The notes under the pieces are model-generated. The model ran no database searches. It was given only the letters and a program-made list of their open reading frames with translations, and was not told the origin of the DNA. From the NCBI RefSeq assembly GCF_000243415.2, contig NZ_KI912270.1:2046001-2110000 (forward strand): a stretch of DNA of 64,000 bases, written 5' to 3'. The translations under genes were made by a program, and so were the position numbers. The stretch is from Mycolicibacterium tusciae JS617. GTDB lineage: Bacteria > Actinomycetota > Actinomycetes > Mycobacteriales > Mycobacteriaceae. Below are positions 19,395-28,810 of the stretch, one piece after another (position 1 is the stretch's first letter; each line of letters starts with the position of its first letter).

Positions 19395-21058
19395 TGCTGC
19401 GGCCCGCCACCGGGGAACATGCCACCGGGCACCCCGCGCCCGTCCCAGTTGAGCAGGTTCACCCGCGACGGATCCTTGGCGGTGACCGCAATCCCGTCGG
19501 TGGTCTGCCGGGTCCGCAGGGCGTGGAACGTCTCAACAGCCACCGGTACCGGGTCGCCGCTGGCCTCACCGAACGGCCCCGACTCGTACATACCGGGGCC
19601 CCCCTCGAACGAAAGCGAACAGCCGGGCTCCTCGAGCGACTGAGATTCCAGCGCATGCGCGTCGGCGATGTATGCCGTCGGTATGACGTAGCGCTCGTCG
19701 TATTTGGCCAGTGCGAGCAGGCGGTACATCTCGTAGATCTGCTCCTCGGTCATCCCGACCGCCTGCGGAATGTGCGGCTGGGTTTCGCGGCCGAGGTTGA
19801 TGTCGCGCATGTAGGAGCGCATCGCGGCCAGTCGGCGCAGCACGCCCTCCACCACCGCGGTATCGCCCGCGGTGAACAGCCCGGCGAGGTACTCGATCGG
19901 AATCCGCAGCGCCTCCAGCGCGCCGAACAGGTTGCCCAGCTCCTCGCCGTCGTGGCCGTCACGGGCGACGGCGTCGACCACCGGAGACAGCGGCGGGATG
20001 TACCAGACCATCGGCATGGTCCGGTATTCGGGATGCAGCGGCAGCGCCACCTGATAGTTGTGGATCAGCGCGTAGATCGGTGATCGCTGCGCCGCCTCGA
20101 TCCACTCCTCAGAGATGCCCTCGGCGCGTGCCCCGGCGATCACCGCTGGGTCCTTGGGGTCCAACAAGACAGATTTCTGCGCCTCGTACAGGTCGGTGTC
20201 CTTCTCCACCGACGCTGCCTCCAACACCCGGTCGACGTCGTAGAGCACCAGGCCCAGGTAACGCAGCCGGCCGACGCAGGTTTCCGAACACACCGTCGGC
20301 AGACCGACCTCTATGCGTGGATAGCAGAACGTACACTTCTCGGCCTTGCCGGTCTTATGATTGAAATACACCTTCTTGTAGGGACATCCGGACACACACA
20401 TGCGCCAGCCGCGGCACCGGTCCTGGTCCACGAGCACTATGCCGTCCTCGGCGCGCTTGTACATCGCGCCGGACGGGCAGGATGCGACACACGACGGGTT
20501 CAGACAGTGCTCGCAGATGCGGGGCAGGTAGAACATGTAAGTCTGCTCGAGCTCCAGCCGGACCTTTTCGCTCACCTGCGCCAGTACCGGGTCGCCCGAC
20601 AGGATTTCCGGTGAGCCCCCGAGGCTATCGTCCCAATTCGCCGACCACTCGATCTTCATCGGCTCGCCGCTGATCAGGCTGCGCGGCGGTGCCACCGGCA
20701 TGTGCTCACCGAGCGGCGCGTTCGTCAGGTTCTCGTAGTCGTAGGTCCACGGCTCGTAGTAGTCGTCCATGCTGGGCATCTTCGGGTTGGAAAAGATATG
20801 GAACAGCTTGCTCAGCCGACCGCCGTCGCGCAGCCGCAACCGGCCCTTGCGGTCACGCACCCACCCTCCGCGCCACCGCTCCTGATCTTCGTAGGTGCGC
20901 GGATACCCTTGGCCTGGGCGGGTTTCGACATTGTTGAACCAGACGTACTCCATGCCGGGCCGGTTGGTCCAGGCCTGTTTACAGGTCACCGAGCAGGTGT
21001 GACACCCGATGCACTTGTCGAGGTTCATCACCATCGCCATCTGGGCCATGACTTTCAT
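19391..21058 (-). CDS. narH: Respiratory nitrate reductase beta subunit (Fe-S)
   Basis: The 555-residue protein starts MKVMAQMAMVMNLDKCIGC. All four Fe-S clusters can be read: CIGCHTCSVTCKQAW; CEHCLNPSCVASCP; CRGWRMCVSGCPYK, where Trp replaces one Cys as expected for the [3Fe-4S] cluster; and CTFCYPRI with VCSETCVGR. It carries electrons from NarI to NarG on the cytoplasmic side. The stop codon of narG directly abuts the start. Confidence 0.95.
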   Translation of the reverse strand: MKVMAQMAMVMNLDKCIGCHTCSVTCKQAWTNRPGMEYVWFNNVETRPGQGYPRTYEDQERWRGGWVRDRKGRLRLRDGGRLSKLFHIFSNPKMPSMDDYYEPWTYDYENLTNAPLGEHMPVAPPRSLISGEPMKIEWSANWDDSLGGSPEILSGDPVLAQVSEKVRLELEQTYMFYLPRICEHCLNPSCVASCPSGAMYKRAEDGIVLVDQDRCRGWRMCVSGCPYKKVYFNHKTGKAEKCTFCYPRIEVGLPTVCSETCVGRLRYLGLVLYDVDRVLEAASVEKDTDLYEAQKSVLLDPKDPAVIAGARAEGISEEWIEAAQRSPIYALIHNYQVALPLHPEYRTMPMVWYIPPLSPVVDAVARDGHDGEELGNLFGALEALRIPIEYLAGLFTAGDTAVVEGVLRRLAAMRSYMRDINLGRETQPHIPQAVGMTEEQIYEMYRLLALAKYDERYVIPTAYIADAHALESQSLEEPGCSLSFEGGPGMYESGPFGEASGDPVPVAVETFHALRTRQTTDGIAVTAKDPSRVNLLNWDGRGVPGGMFPGGGPQQ

Positions 21059-24000
21059 CTAGAACACCACCTCTTGGCTGCGACGGCGAACCACCGTCAC
21101 CTCGTCGCGTTGGTTACCGGTGGGACCGAGATAGTTGAACGCAAACGCGTTCTGCGCGTAGCCGCCGGCCAGGTGGCTGGGTTTGATCAGCAAGCGGGTC
21201 AGCGAATTGTGGATGCCGCCGCGCTTGCCGGTGGTCTCCGACAGTGGGACGTCGATAGTGCGCTCCTGGGCGTGGTAGACGAACACCACCCCCTCGGGCA
21301 TGCGGTGAGATACGATCGCCCGTAGCACGATCACGCCGTTGCGATTTACCGCCTCGACCCAATCATTGTCCTGCACTTCGATTTTCGTGGCATCTGCCGG
21401 ACTCATCCACATGGTGGGACCACCCCGGGACAATGACAGCATGAACAGGTTGTCTTGGTACTCCGAGTGGATCGACCACTTCGAATGCGGTGTCAGGTAC
21501 CGCACTGTGATACCGATCCCGTCCGCTCCGCTCTGACCCACCGGGGCCGCGCCGAACAGCCGCGACATGTCCAGCGGTGGCCGGTAGATCGGCAGCTGCT
21601 CGCCGAGTTCCTCGAGCCAGTCGTGATCGAGGTAGAAGTGCATCCGGCCGGTCAGCGTGTGAAACGGCTTGAGCTCCTCGATGTTCACCGTAAAGGGTGC
21701 GTACCGGCGCCCACCGGTTTCACTGCCCGACCATTCCGGGCTGGTGATCACCGGCACCGGGCGTGCCTGCGTGTCGGCGAATGTGATGCGGCGCTCCTCG
21801 CTGCCCTCGGCCAGGTGCGCCAACGGCCGCCCGGTACGCCGCTCCAGCTCGCGGAACCCTTCGACGGCGAGTCGGCCGTTGGTGGTTCCCGACAGCGCGA
21901 GGATCGTCTCGGCCATGCGCTCCGCGGTGGTGATCGCCGGACGTCCCGCAGCCACACCGGTGTTCATCACACCGAACTTGGCGGCGAGTTCGTCGACCTC
22001 CTTATCCGGGTGCGTGGTGACCCCCTTGGTGGTCAAACCCAACCGCTCGACGAGCGGTCCCAGCGCCGCCCATTGCTCGGCCACCCCCGGGTAGTCGCGT
22101 TCCACCACCGCCAACGGGCCCATGGTCTTCCCGGGCACCGGTTTGTCTCCTGTGGTGCGCCAGTCCTGTTCGACGCCACCGGGATAGGCCATCGCGCCGG
22201 GAGTGTCGTGCTGCATGGCGCCCATCACCACGTCGGTGCGCACACCCAGATGCTTTTTCGCCAACGCCGAGAACGCCCGTGCCACCGCAGCGAATGCCTC
22301 GAAGTCGGAATGAGCTTCCCAAGGCGGGTCGACGGCCGCATTGAACGCGTGCACGTAGGGATGCATGTCGGTGCTGGACAGGTCGTACTTCTCATACCAG
22401 GTGGCCGCCGGCAACACCACATCGCTGAGCAGCGTGGTAGATGTCATCCGAAAGTCGATCGACATCATCAGGTCTAGCTTTCCCTCCGGGATATCATCCG
22501 GCCAGGCAATATCGTTGGGGCGCAATGCTTCTGAAGCGGGTATGGCCTGCAGGTTGGAGTCCGTGCCGAGAAGGTGGCGCAGAAAGTATTCGTTGCCCTT
22601 GCTCGAGGAACCCAACAGGTTGGCGCGCCAAACCGACAGCACCCGTGGCCAATTCGCGGGGGCATCGGGATCGGTGACGGCCAGCTTCAGCTTTCCGGAC
22701 GCCAACTGCTCGGCGACGTAGCCGGGGATTTCTGAGTTTTCGCACCCGGCAGCCGCTGCCTCGTCGGCGACGTCGAGGCTGGAGCGGTCGAACTGTGGGT
22801 AGAACGGGCTCCAGCCCATCGCCGCAGCCGAGGCCAGCACGTCCATCGTGTGTCTGCCGCGGAATCGGCCCCGTCCCAGCGGGCTGGCCAGCGCGTCGGC
22901 CCGGTAGCCGTCGTAGCGCCACTGATCGGTGTGGACGTACCAGTACGAGGTTCCCGGCGCCTGCCGCGGCGGCCGCACCCAGTCGGTGGCCATCGCCATC
23001 GCCGACCACCCGGTGACGGGCCGACACTTCTCCTGCCCGACGTAGTGCGCCCATCCCCCACCGTTGCGACCCATCGCGCCGGTCAGCAACACCAGCGCCA
23101 GCACCGCCCGGTAGGTGGCGTCGCCGTGGAACCACTGGCAGATTCCGGCGCCCATGATGATCATCGATCGTCCGCCGGATTCCTCGGCGTTGCGGGCGAA
23201 CTCCTTCGCGATCCGGACCGCTTGTGTCGCCGCCACCCCGGTGATCGATTCCTGCCAGGCCGGCGTATAGGGATGGTCCGCGTCGTCGTAGCCGGTGGGC
23301 CAGTCCCCGGGCAATCCGGGGCGGGCCACTCCGTACTGAGCCAGCATCAGGTCGAACACCGTGCAGACCCGGTGCTCACCCACCTGGCGTACCGGCACAC
23401 CGCGCGTCAGCGTTTCGCCGTGCCCGTCGAGACTGTCGAAGCGCGGCAGCGCGATCGATGCCGCCGCACCGCCCTGCGCGCCCAGCACCGTCAGCGCCGG
23501 CACCAGATCACCGAGTTCGAGGTTCCACTTGCCCACGCCGTCGTCGCCGAAGCGGAATCCCAGCGAGCCGCGCGGCACCACCACCGAGTCGGTCGCCCCG
23601 TCGACCAGCACCGGCTTGAACGCGGCGTTCTCCACGTCGGCCGCATCGCCGCCCAGATCGGCCGCAGTGAGCATTTTGCCAGGCACCAGGTTGCCGTCGC
23701 GGTCCTCGAGCTTGACCAGAAACGGCAGGTCGGTGTACTGGCGCACATAGTCGACGAAGAACGGAACACGTTGTTTGACAAAGTATTCCGACAGCACCAC
23801 GTGGCCCATCGCCATGGCCAGCGCGCCGTCGGTCCCCGCGGCGCAAGGCATCCACTCGTCGGCGAACTTGGTGTTGTCGGCGTAGTCGGGGCTGACGCTG
23901 ACGACCTTGGTGCCGCGGTAGCGGACTTCGGTCATCCAGTGGGCGTCGGGTGTGCGGGTCACCGGCACGTTGGAGCCCCACATCATCAGATACGACGCAT

Positions 24001-24769
24001 CCCACCAGTCGCCGGACTCCGGCACGTCGGTCTGGTCGCCGAACACCTGCGGTGAAGCCACCGGAAGATCGGCATACCAGTCGTAGAAGGAGGTCATCAC
24101 CCCGCCCAGCAGTTCGATGAACCGCGAGCCCGCTGCATGGCTGACCATCGACATGGCCGGGATGGGCGAGAAACCAGCGACTCGGTCGGGGCCGTAAGTC
24201 TTGATGGTGTGCACATGGGCGGCGGCGATCATCTCGGTGGCCTCAGCCCAGCTCACCCGAACCAACCCGCCCTTGCCGCGGGCCTGCTGATAACGCCGTC
24301 GGCGCTGCGGGTCGGCCTGGATGTCCGCCCACGCCAGAACCGGATCACCCAGCCGCGCCTTGGCTTCGCGGTACATCTCCACAAGCACGCCGCGCGCGTA
24401 TGGGTAGCGCACCCGCGTCGGCGAGTACGTGTACCAGGAAAATGCCGCGCCGCGCGGACAGCCGCGGGGTTCGTACTCCGGTCGGTCCGGACCCACCGAC
24501 GGGTAGTCGGTTTCCTGGGTCTCCCAGGTGATGATGCCGTCCTTGACGTAGATCTTCCACGAGCACGACCCTGTGCAATTCACGCCGTGCGTGGAGCGCA
24601 CCACCTTGTCATGACTCCAGCGGTCCCGGTAGAAGACGTCGCCTTCGCGGCCGCCGCGACGGGTCACCGTGCGTAAGTCGTCGGAGAATTCGCCGGGGGT
24701 GAAGAACCGCCCGCTGCGCGCGAGGAGCTCCTCGATCGGCCCTCCGGCACGCGATGCTGTCGACGTCAT
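21059..24769 (-). CDS. narG: Respiratory nitrate reductase alpha subunit (molybdenum)
   Basis: The 1236-residue protein starts at MTSTASRAGGPIEELL. The ATG at 24769 overlaps the narK TGA (ATGA), and the further upstream frame is not real. The FS0 cluster motif is H61-x3-C65-x3-C69 with C104. The molybdenum-binding Asp is D230 in TSFYDWYADLP. GSNVPVTRTPDAHW, AAGTDGALAMAMGHV and the C-terminal LTGRMHFYLDHDW fit the NarG family. It reduces nitrate to nitrite in the cytoplasm with NarH and NarI. No frame damage is seen over the whole gene, so the enzyme should be functional. Confidence 0.95.
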   Translation of the reverse strand: MTSTASRAGGPIEELLARSGRFFTPGEFSDDLRTVTRRGGREGDVFYRDRWSHDKVVRSTHGVNCTGSCSWKIYVKDGIITWETQETDYPSVGPDRPEYEPRGCPRGAAFSWYTYSPTRVRYPYARGVLVEMYREAKARLGDPVLAWADIQADPQRRRRYQQARGKGGLVRVSWAEATEMIAAAHVHTIKTYGPDRVAGFSPIPAMSMVSHAAGSRFIELLGGVMTSFYDWYADLPVASPQVFGDQTDVPESGDWWDASYLMMWGSNVPVTRTPDAHWMTEVRYRGTKVVSVSPDYADNTKFADEWMPCAAGTDGALAMAMGHVVLSEYFVKQRVPFFVDYVRQYTDLPFLVKLEDRDGNLVPGKMLTAADLGGDAADVENAAFKPVLVDGATDSVVVPRGSLGFRFGDDGVGKWNLELGDLVPALTVLGAQGGAAASIALPRFDSLDGHGETLTRGVPVRQVGEHRVCTVFDLMLAQYGVARPGLPGDWPTGYDDADHPYTPAWQESITGVAATQAVRIAKEFARNAEESGGRSMIIMGAGICQWFHGDATYRAVLALVLLTGAMGRNGGGWAHYVGQEKCRPVTGWSAMAMATDWVRPPRQAPGTSYWYVHTDQWRYDGYRADALASPLGRGRFRGRHTMDVLASAAAMGWSPFYPQFDRSSLDVADEAAAAGCENSEIPGYVAEQLASGKLKLAVTDPDAPANWPRVLSVWRANLLGSSSKGNEYFLRHLLGTDSNLQAIPASEALRPNDIAWPDDIPEGKLDLMMSIDFRMTSTTLLSDVVLPAATWYEKYDLSSTDMHPYVHAFNAAVDPPWEAHSDFEAFAAVARAFSALAKKHLGVRTDVVMGAMQHDTPGAMAYPGGVEQDWRTTGDKPVPGKTMGPLAVVERDYPGVAEQWAALGPLVERLGLTTKGVTTHPDKEVDELAAKFGVMNTGVAAGRPAITTAERMAETILALSGTTNGRLAVEGFRELERRTGRPLAHLAEGSEERRITFADTQARPVPVITSPEWSGSETGGRRYAPFTVNIEELKPFHTLTGRMHFYLDHDWLEELGEQLPIYRPPLDMSRLFGAAPVGQSGADGIGITVRYLTPHSKWSIHSEYQDNLFMLSLSRGGPTMWMSPADATKIEVQDNDWVEAVNRNGVIVLRAIVSHRMPEGVVFVYHAQERTIDVPLSETTGKRGGIHNSLTRLLIKPSHLAGGYAQNAFAFNYLGPTGNQRDEVTVVRRRSQEVVF

Positions 24770-26004
24770 TTCGAGTCCTTGATGTGCTGAGCAACAGGTT
24801 CGTGTGCGTGCAGCCGCAACGCCGTGTAGCCGAGGGCGATGAGTGCGGTGGCTACCAGCAGCAGCAGCCCGATTGTGTAGTCGTTGTCGACCGAGTCGTA
24901 GCTCGCGCCCATCACCAGCGGCGGGAAGTAGCCACCGAGCCCGCCTGCCGCGGCGACGATTCCGGTGACCGCGCCCACCGATTGTGCCGGTGCCCGCCGA
25001 GCCACCCATGCGAAGACGCCGCCGGTGCCGATTCCGAGGAAGATCGCCAGCGTGATAAACGTCGCCGCCGACCACATGTCCGGCGGCGGCTGGAACACTG
25101 CCACAAATGCCATCACCGCGGTGCCTGCGAACGATGTCAGCACCACGTACTTCGGTGCGATCCGGTCGGCCAGTGCTCCGCCGATCGGCCGGGCCAACAC
25201 GGCGGCCAACGCGAAGCCTGCGGTGCGCGCGCCCGCGTCGACCGCGGTGAATCCATAGATCGTCTTGATGTAGGTGGGAAGGTAGTTGCTGAACGCGACG
25301 AAGCCGCCGAACACCACCGCATACAGGAACGACATCTCCCAGGTGACCGGCAATTTCGCGGCGGCAATCAGCTTGGGCACCACGCGCCCGGTGTTGGGGG
25401 TGAAATTCGGCGAGTTCCGCATTACCAAAACGCAGGCCACCGCCGTCAGCGCGAGCGCGACCGCGACGATTGCGTGGGTGGTGAAGAGGCCGAACCATCC
25501 CACGAACCGCGGGGTGAAGAACGCCGAGAGTGCGGTCCCGACCATTCCCATGCCGAAGACGCCGGTCGCGAAGCCGCGACGCGAGGCCTCGTACCAGCTG
25601 TTCGCGAACGGGATTCCGACCGCGAATATCGTTCCGGCGATTCCCAGGAAGAAACCACATACCAGCAACAGCGGGTAAGACCCCGCCCTCCCGGCCGCTC
25701 CGACGGCCAGAACCGGCACGATCGAGGCCAGGGATACCGCGATGAACATCGTGCGGCCGCCGAATCTGTCGGCGAGCGACCCGATCACGATGCGGCCCAG
25801 AGACCCGACGAGGATCGGCGTGGCGACGAGCATGGACGCCTCTGCGCTGCTCAACGAGAGGTCACCCGCATAAGTCGTCGACAGTGGCCCGATCATGTTC
25901 CAGGCCCAGAAGTTGATCGCCGAGACCCAGGTGGCCAGCACCAGGTTGACAGTTCTGCTGGTGCCGGTGTCCGGCGTGGGCGCCGCGTTCACGTTCTCAG
26001 ACAA
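24766..26004 (-). CDS. narK: Nitrate/nitrite transporter, first gene of the nar operon
   Basis: The MFS protein is about 412 residues with 12 membrane segments. The first is at NLVLATWVSAINFWAWNMIGPL, followed by the loop LADRFGGRTMF and a FGMGMVGTALSAFF segment typical of NarK. The start is uncertain: TTG at 26004 or GTG at 25992; the open frame to 26217 has no further homology and overlaps the intergenic hairpin. The gene order narK-narG-narH-narJ-narI in one coupled unit is like the corynebacterial operon and unlike M. tuberculosis, where narK2 is separate. No DosR box was recognised upstream. Confidence 0.85.
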   Translation of the reverse strand: MSENVNAAPTPDTGTSRTVNLVLATWVSAINFWAWNMIGPLSTTYAGDLSLSSAEASMLVATPILVGSLGRIVIGSLADRFGGRTMFIAVSLASIVPVLAVGAAGRAGSYPLLLVCGFFLGIAGTIFAVGIPFANSWYEASRRGFATGVFGMGMVGTALSAFFTPRFVGWFGLFTTHAIVAVALALTAVACVLVMRNSPNFTPNTGRVVPKLIAAAKLPVTWEMSFLYAVVFGGFVAFSNYLPTYIKTIYGFTAVDAGARTAGFALAAVLARPIGGALADRIAPKYVVLTSFAGTAVMAFVAVFQPPPDMWSAATFITLAIFLGIGTGGVFAWVARRAPAQSVGAVTGIVAAAGGLGGYFPPLVMGASYDSVDNDYTIGLLLLVATALIALGYTALRLHAHEPVAQHIKDSK

Positions 26005-26060
26005 CCATCTCGACCGAGAATGGGAAGTGGCTTTCGCGGAAACGATTGCAATTAAAGCAG

Positions 26061-26095
26061 AATCATGATTACCCCGAGGCTGGGTCACCTCGGGT
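26061..26095. terminator. Hairpin between the MHS permease and narK
   Basis: CCCGAGG (26073-26079) pairs with CCTCGGG (26088-26094) around an 8-base loop, next to the palindrome AATCATGATT (26061-26070). It lies 23 bp after the permease stop and about 70 bp before narK. A terminator for the permease is most likely; an operator for nar is the alternative. Confidence 0.5.
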
Positions 26096-26117
26096 GACTT
26101 AGGTAAGCCTGACTGAG

Positions 26118-27506
26118 CTAGGGAGTGATGACTGTTTCTGGGTCTGGCTCGCCTACAGAATCCAACGAGGCGTCCTTGGTTTCGCGCATGACCAGAATTG
26201 CAATAAAGCTCAAACACGCCGCAATGAAGAGGTACAGGCCCACCCAGCCCACGCCGTAGGACGTGGCGAGCCAGGTGGCGATGAACGGCGCTACCGCGGC
26301 CCCCAGAATGCTCGCGACGTTGTAGGAGATTCCCGATCCCGTATACCGCACATTCGTCGGAAACAGTTCGGGCAGGACCGCGCTCATTGGGCCAAAAGTG
26401 AAGCCCATCAATGTCATTCCAATGATCAAGAAGAGCAGCATTGTGCCTTCGGAGGCACTACCGGATCCGAGCATCGGGGCGAATAGCGCACCGTAGGCCA
26501 TGATTCCGGCGGTGACGACCAGCAACGAGCGCCTGCGGCCGAAGCGGTCGGAGACCAAGCCCGACAAGGGCAACGTTGCCGCGAAGAACAGCACGGCGAT
26601 CAGCTGTAGCTGCAGGAAGTCGACGTAGGCGAACCCGAGGCCCTTGCCGTCTGGCGGCCGCTGCCCAGTGCCGAAGCTCAGAGCCCAGGTCGTCACGATG
26701 TAGAAGATCGTGTAGGTCGCCAGCATCACGAAGGTGCCGATGATCAGCTGGCGCCAACTGGTCCGAAATACTTCGGCCACGGGTGCTTTCACTTTCTCAC
26801 CACGCTCGACGGCGCGGGTGAACACCGGTGTCTCGACGAGGCGCAACCGCACATACAGGCCGATGGCCACCATCACGGCGCTCAGCAAGAACGGTATGCG
26901 CCAGCCCCACGTCAAGAACGCCCCGTCCAGATCGGGCTTGACACTGCCGTGACCGAGCCACAGCAGCAACCCCACGAAAAGGCTGTTGGCCAACAGGAAT
27001 CCGAACGGCGCCCCGAGTTGCGGCCACATCGCAGCCCAGCCTCGCCTACCTGGCTTCGCAGTCTCGGTGGCCAGCAGCGCCGCCCCGCTCCATTCGCCGC
27101 CGAGCGCCAACCCCTGCGAAAAGCGCATGATCGCCAGCAGCGCGGGAGCCAGGATGCCCACCTGGGAGTAGGTCGGCAACAGCCCAATCGCGAAGGTCGC
27201 AATCCCCATCACCAGCAGGGAGGCGACCAGGGTGGCCTTGCGGCCCACTCGATCGCCGAAATGACCGAACAGGACCGAGCCCACCGGGCGGGCCACAAAG
27301 GCGAGACCGAAGGTGGCCAGCGAGGCCAAAAGTGCCGTCGTCGGATCACCCTTGGGGAAGAACAGGTGCGGGAACACCGAAACCGCGGCGGTGGCGTAGA
27401 TGTAGAAGTCGTAGAACTCGATGGTGGTACCCACCATCGAGGCGATCACGATACGGCGACGCGGAATTCCGCCGACCAGATCGGGGTCTGACGTCTCGGT
27501 GCTCAT
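26118..27506 (-). CDS. MFS permease, metabolite:H+ symporter (MHS/ShiA-ProP) type
   Basis: The 462-residue protein has 12 predicted membrane segments. The family markers are IEFYDFYIYATAA in TM1, the loop FGHFGDRVGRKATL between TM2 and TM3, RFSQGLALGGEWSGAALLATE in TM4-5 and SGLVSDRFGRRRSLL at the middle of the second half. Members import organic acids, betaine, shikimate or similar compounds with protons. The substrate is not shown. The ATG has GAGAGG upstream. It may serve the nearby catabolic genes; a single-gene unit is likely because hairpins or gaps flank it. Confidence 0.85.
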   Translation of the reverse strand: MSTETSDPDLVGGIPRRRIVIASMVGTTIEFYDFYIYATAAVSVFPHLFFPKGDPTTALLASLATFGLAFVARPVGSVLFGHFGDRVGRKATLVASLLVMGIATFAIGLLPTYSQVGILAPALLAIMRFSQGLALGGEWSGAALLATETAKPGRRGWAAMWPQLGAPFGFLLANSLFVGLLLWLGHGSVKPDLDGAFLTWGWRIPFLLSAVMVAIGLYVRLRLVETPVFTRAVERGEKVKAPVAEVFRTSWRQLIIGTFVMLATYTIFYIVTTWALSFGTGQRPPDGKGLGFAYVDFLQLQLIAVLFFAATLPLSGLVSDRFGRRRSLLVVTAGIMAYGALFAPMLGSGSASEGTMLLFLIIGMTLMGFTFGPMSAVLPELFPTNVRYTGSGISYNVASILGAAVAPFIATWLATSYGVGWVGLYLFIAACLSFIAILVMRETKDASLDSVGEPDPETVITP

Positions 27507-27621
27507 CTACGGCGCCTCTCTGCCGGGGTTTGGCAAAGGCACATCATGCCAGCGCCCAGTGCGGTTTGCGGCTCGTACGTGGAGATAGGTTGGCGAGCTG
27601 TCCGGGGCGGACCAGTCATAA

Positions 27622-28212
27622 CTACCCGGATGCAACAACGCCTTCGGAATCCCACGGCGCCAGAGGCGAATCCGAGGTGGACCGAAATGCGTCGGGCACG
27701 TCGGCGGTGACGCTCCACGTCGCCGCCAGCCGGCCCATGCCCACCGCATAGGCGCAGTGCACACCGAGTTCGACGAGCTCCTCCTCAGTGAAGTGCCTGC
27801 GCAGGTCGTCGTAGACGCTGTCGTCGATCGCCAGGTGATTGGTGGCGAACAGGTCGGCATATCGCAGCGCGCTGCGTTCGGCCGCAGTGAGGTCGTCAGC
27901 CTCGGCCGGTTGTTCGAGCGAGCACACCAGGTCCTCGGTGAGCCCGTCGTCGATGGCGCTCTGGTAGCGCACCGACATGCAACTGCGGCACTGGTTATGG
28001 AAGGCGATCCGCAGTCTCACCAGTTCGACGAGCCGCGGCGACAGCGTGCCGGTGGAGACGAGCGCCGCCTTCAATGCGCCCAGAGCACCCGCCACCTCGG
28101 GCCGATGCCCGAGTATCGACGCCACTCCGAGGTTGATCCGGTCGCCCTGCCCGAGGTCATCCAGCGGGATCGACGAGAAGGCCGCAGAAGAGGCAATCCG
28201 GGGCTTCGTCAC
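27622..28212 (-). CDS. Carboxymuconolactone decarboxylase/AhpD-like protein
   Basis: The 196-residue all-helical protein starts with GTG. A CxxC is present at C75/C78 in FHNQCRSCMSVRYQSA, as in AhpD-type disulphide proteins, after a LVRLRIA segment. The His that usually follows four residues after CxxC is replaced by Arg. The C-terminal part (LVELGVHCAYAVGMGRL) is typical. A peroxide- or thiol-linked role is possible; a decarboxylase is not indicated. It is upstream of the permease in the same direction (115 bp apart). Confidence 0.75.
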   Translation of the reverse strand: MTKPRIASSAAFSSIPLDDLGQGDRINLGVASILGHRPEVAGALGALKAALVSTGTLSPRLVELVRLRIAFHNQCRSCMSVRYQSAIDDGLTEDLVCSLEQPAEADDLTAAERSALRYADLFATNHLAIDDSVYDDLRRHFTEEELVELGVHCAYAVGMGRLAATWSVTADVPDAFRSTSDSPLAPWDSEGVVASG

Positions 28213-28323
28213 AACAAGTCACCTCACATCGCCGTAGGTTAGCGCTGAGGAACACCGTAACGCGCGGGACTGCGACAGCTGAACTCTTGGTCATTCGATA
28301 AGCAACTACAGAGGAGCGCCGCC

Positions 28324-28779
28324 GTGAACAACCACGACATGATCCTCATCAGCGTCGACGATCACATCATCGAACCGCCGGACATGTTCCGCAACCATCT
28401 AGCCAAGAAGTACTTGGACGAGGCGCCGCGGTTGGTGCACAACCCCGACGGGTCGGACACCTGGCAGTTTCGCGACGTGGTGATTCCGAACGTGGCGCTC
28501 AACGCTGTTGCGGGCCGACCCAAGGATGAGTACGGCCTGGAGCCCCAAGGCCTCGACGAGATCCGACCGGGCTGCTGGCAGGTCGACGAGCGCGTCAAGG
28601 ACATGAACGCCGGCTGCATCCTGGGCTCCATCGATCCGTTCAGCCACATCGCCAAGGGGCGGGCGACCGTCGGGGCGCTACGCGAGGCGGCAGAAGGCCA
28701 CGACGTTTCCATCAAGGCGCTGAGCAAGCACGAGCAAGGGGGGTCTTGGGGCGAATTCACTTCAAGCGCAACTGGATAG
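28324..28779 (+). pseudogene. Amidohydrolase gene with in-frame deletion of its catalytic core
   Basis: The 151-residue open frame has a good start (AGGAG, GTG). The N-terminal part, MILISVDDHIIEPPDMF to KDMNAGCILGS, is the normal first about 100 residues of a COG2159 amidohydrolase (the family is usually about 400-430 residues). It is joined directly to DPFSHIAKGRATVGAL and HDVSIKALS, which resembles the usual C-terminal tail of the same family after the final WYSFDPF segment. The roughly 270-residue metal-binding barrel between them is missing although the frame is open. The product can hardly be an active hydrolase. Family comparison is from memory. Confidence 0.75.
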
Positions 28780-28810
28780 GGCCACCGCTCAACAGAAGTG
28801 ACAGCTCAGG

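Noticed and set aside
21059..25660. A 1533-residue NarG with a long N-terminal extension
   Set aside because: The extension lies over narK in another frame and has no homology; the ATGA overlap at 24766-24769 marks the true start.
26005..26117. A DosR or GlnR box upstream of narK
   Set aside because: GAAAC and GGG fragments occur but the spacing and second half-sites do not fit either consensus.
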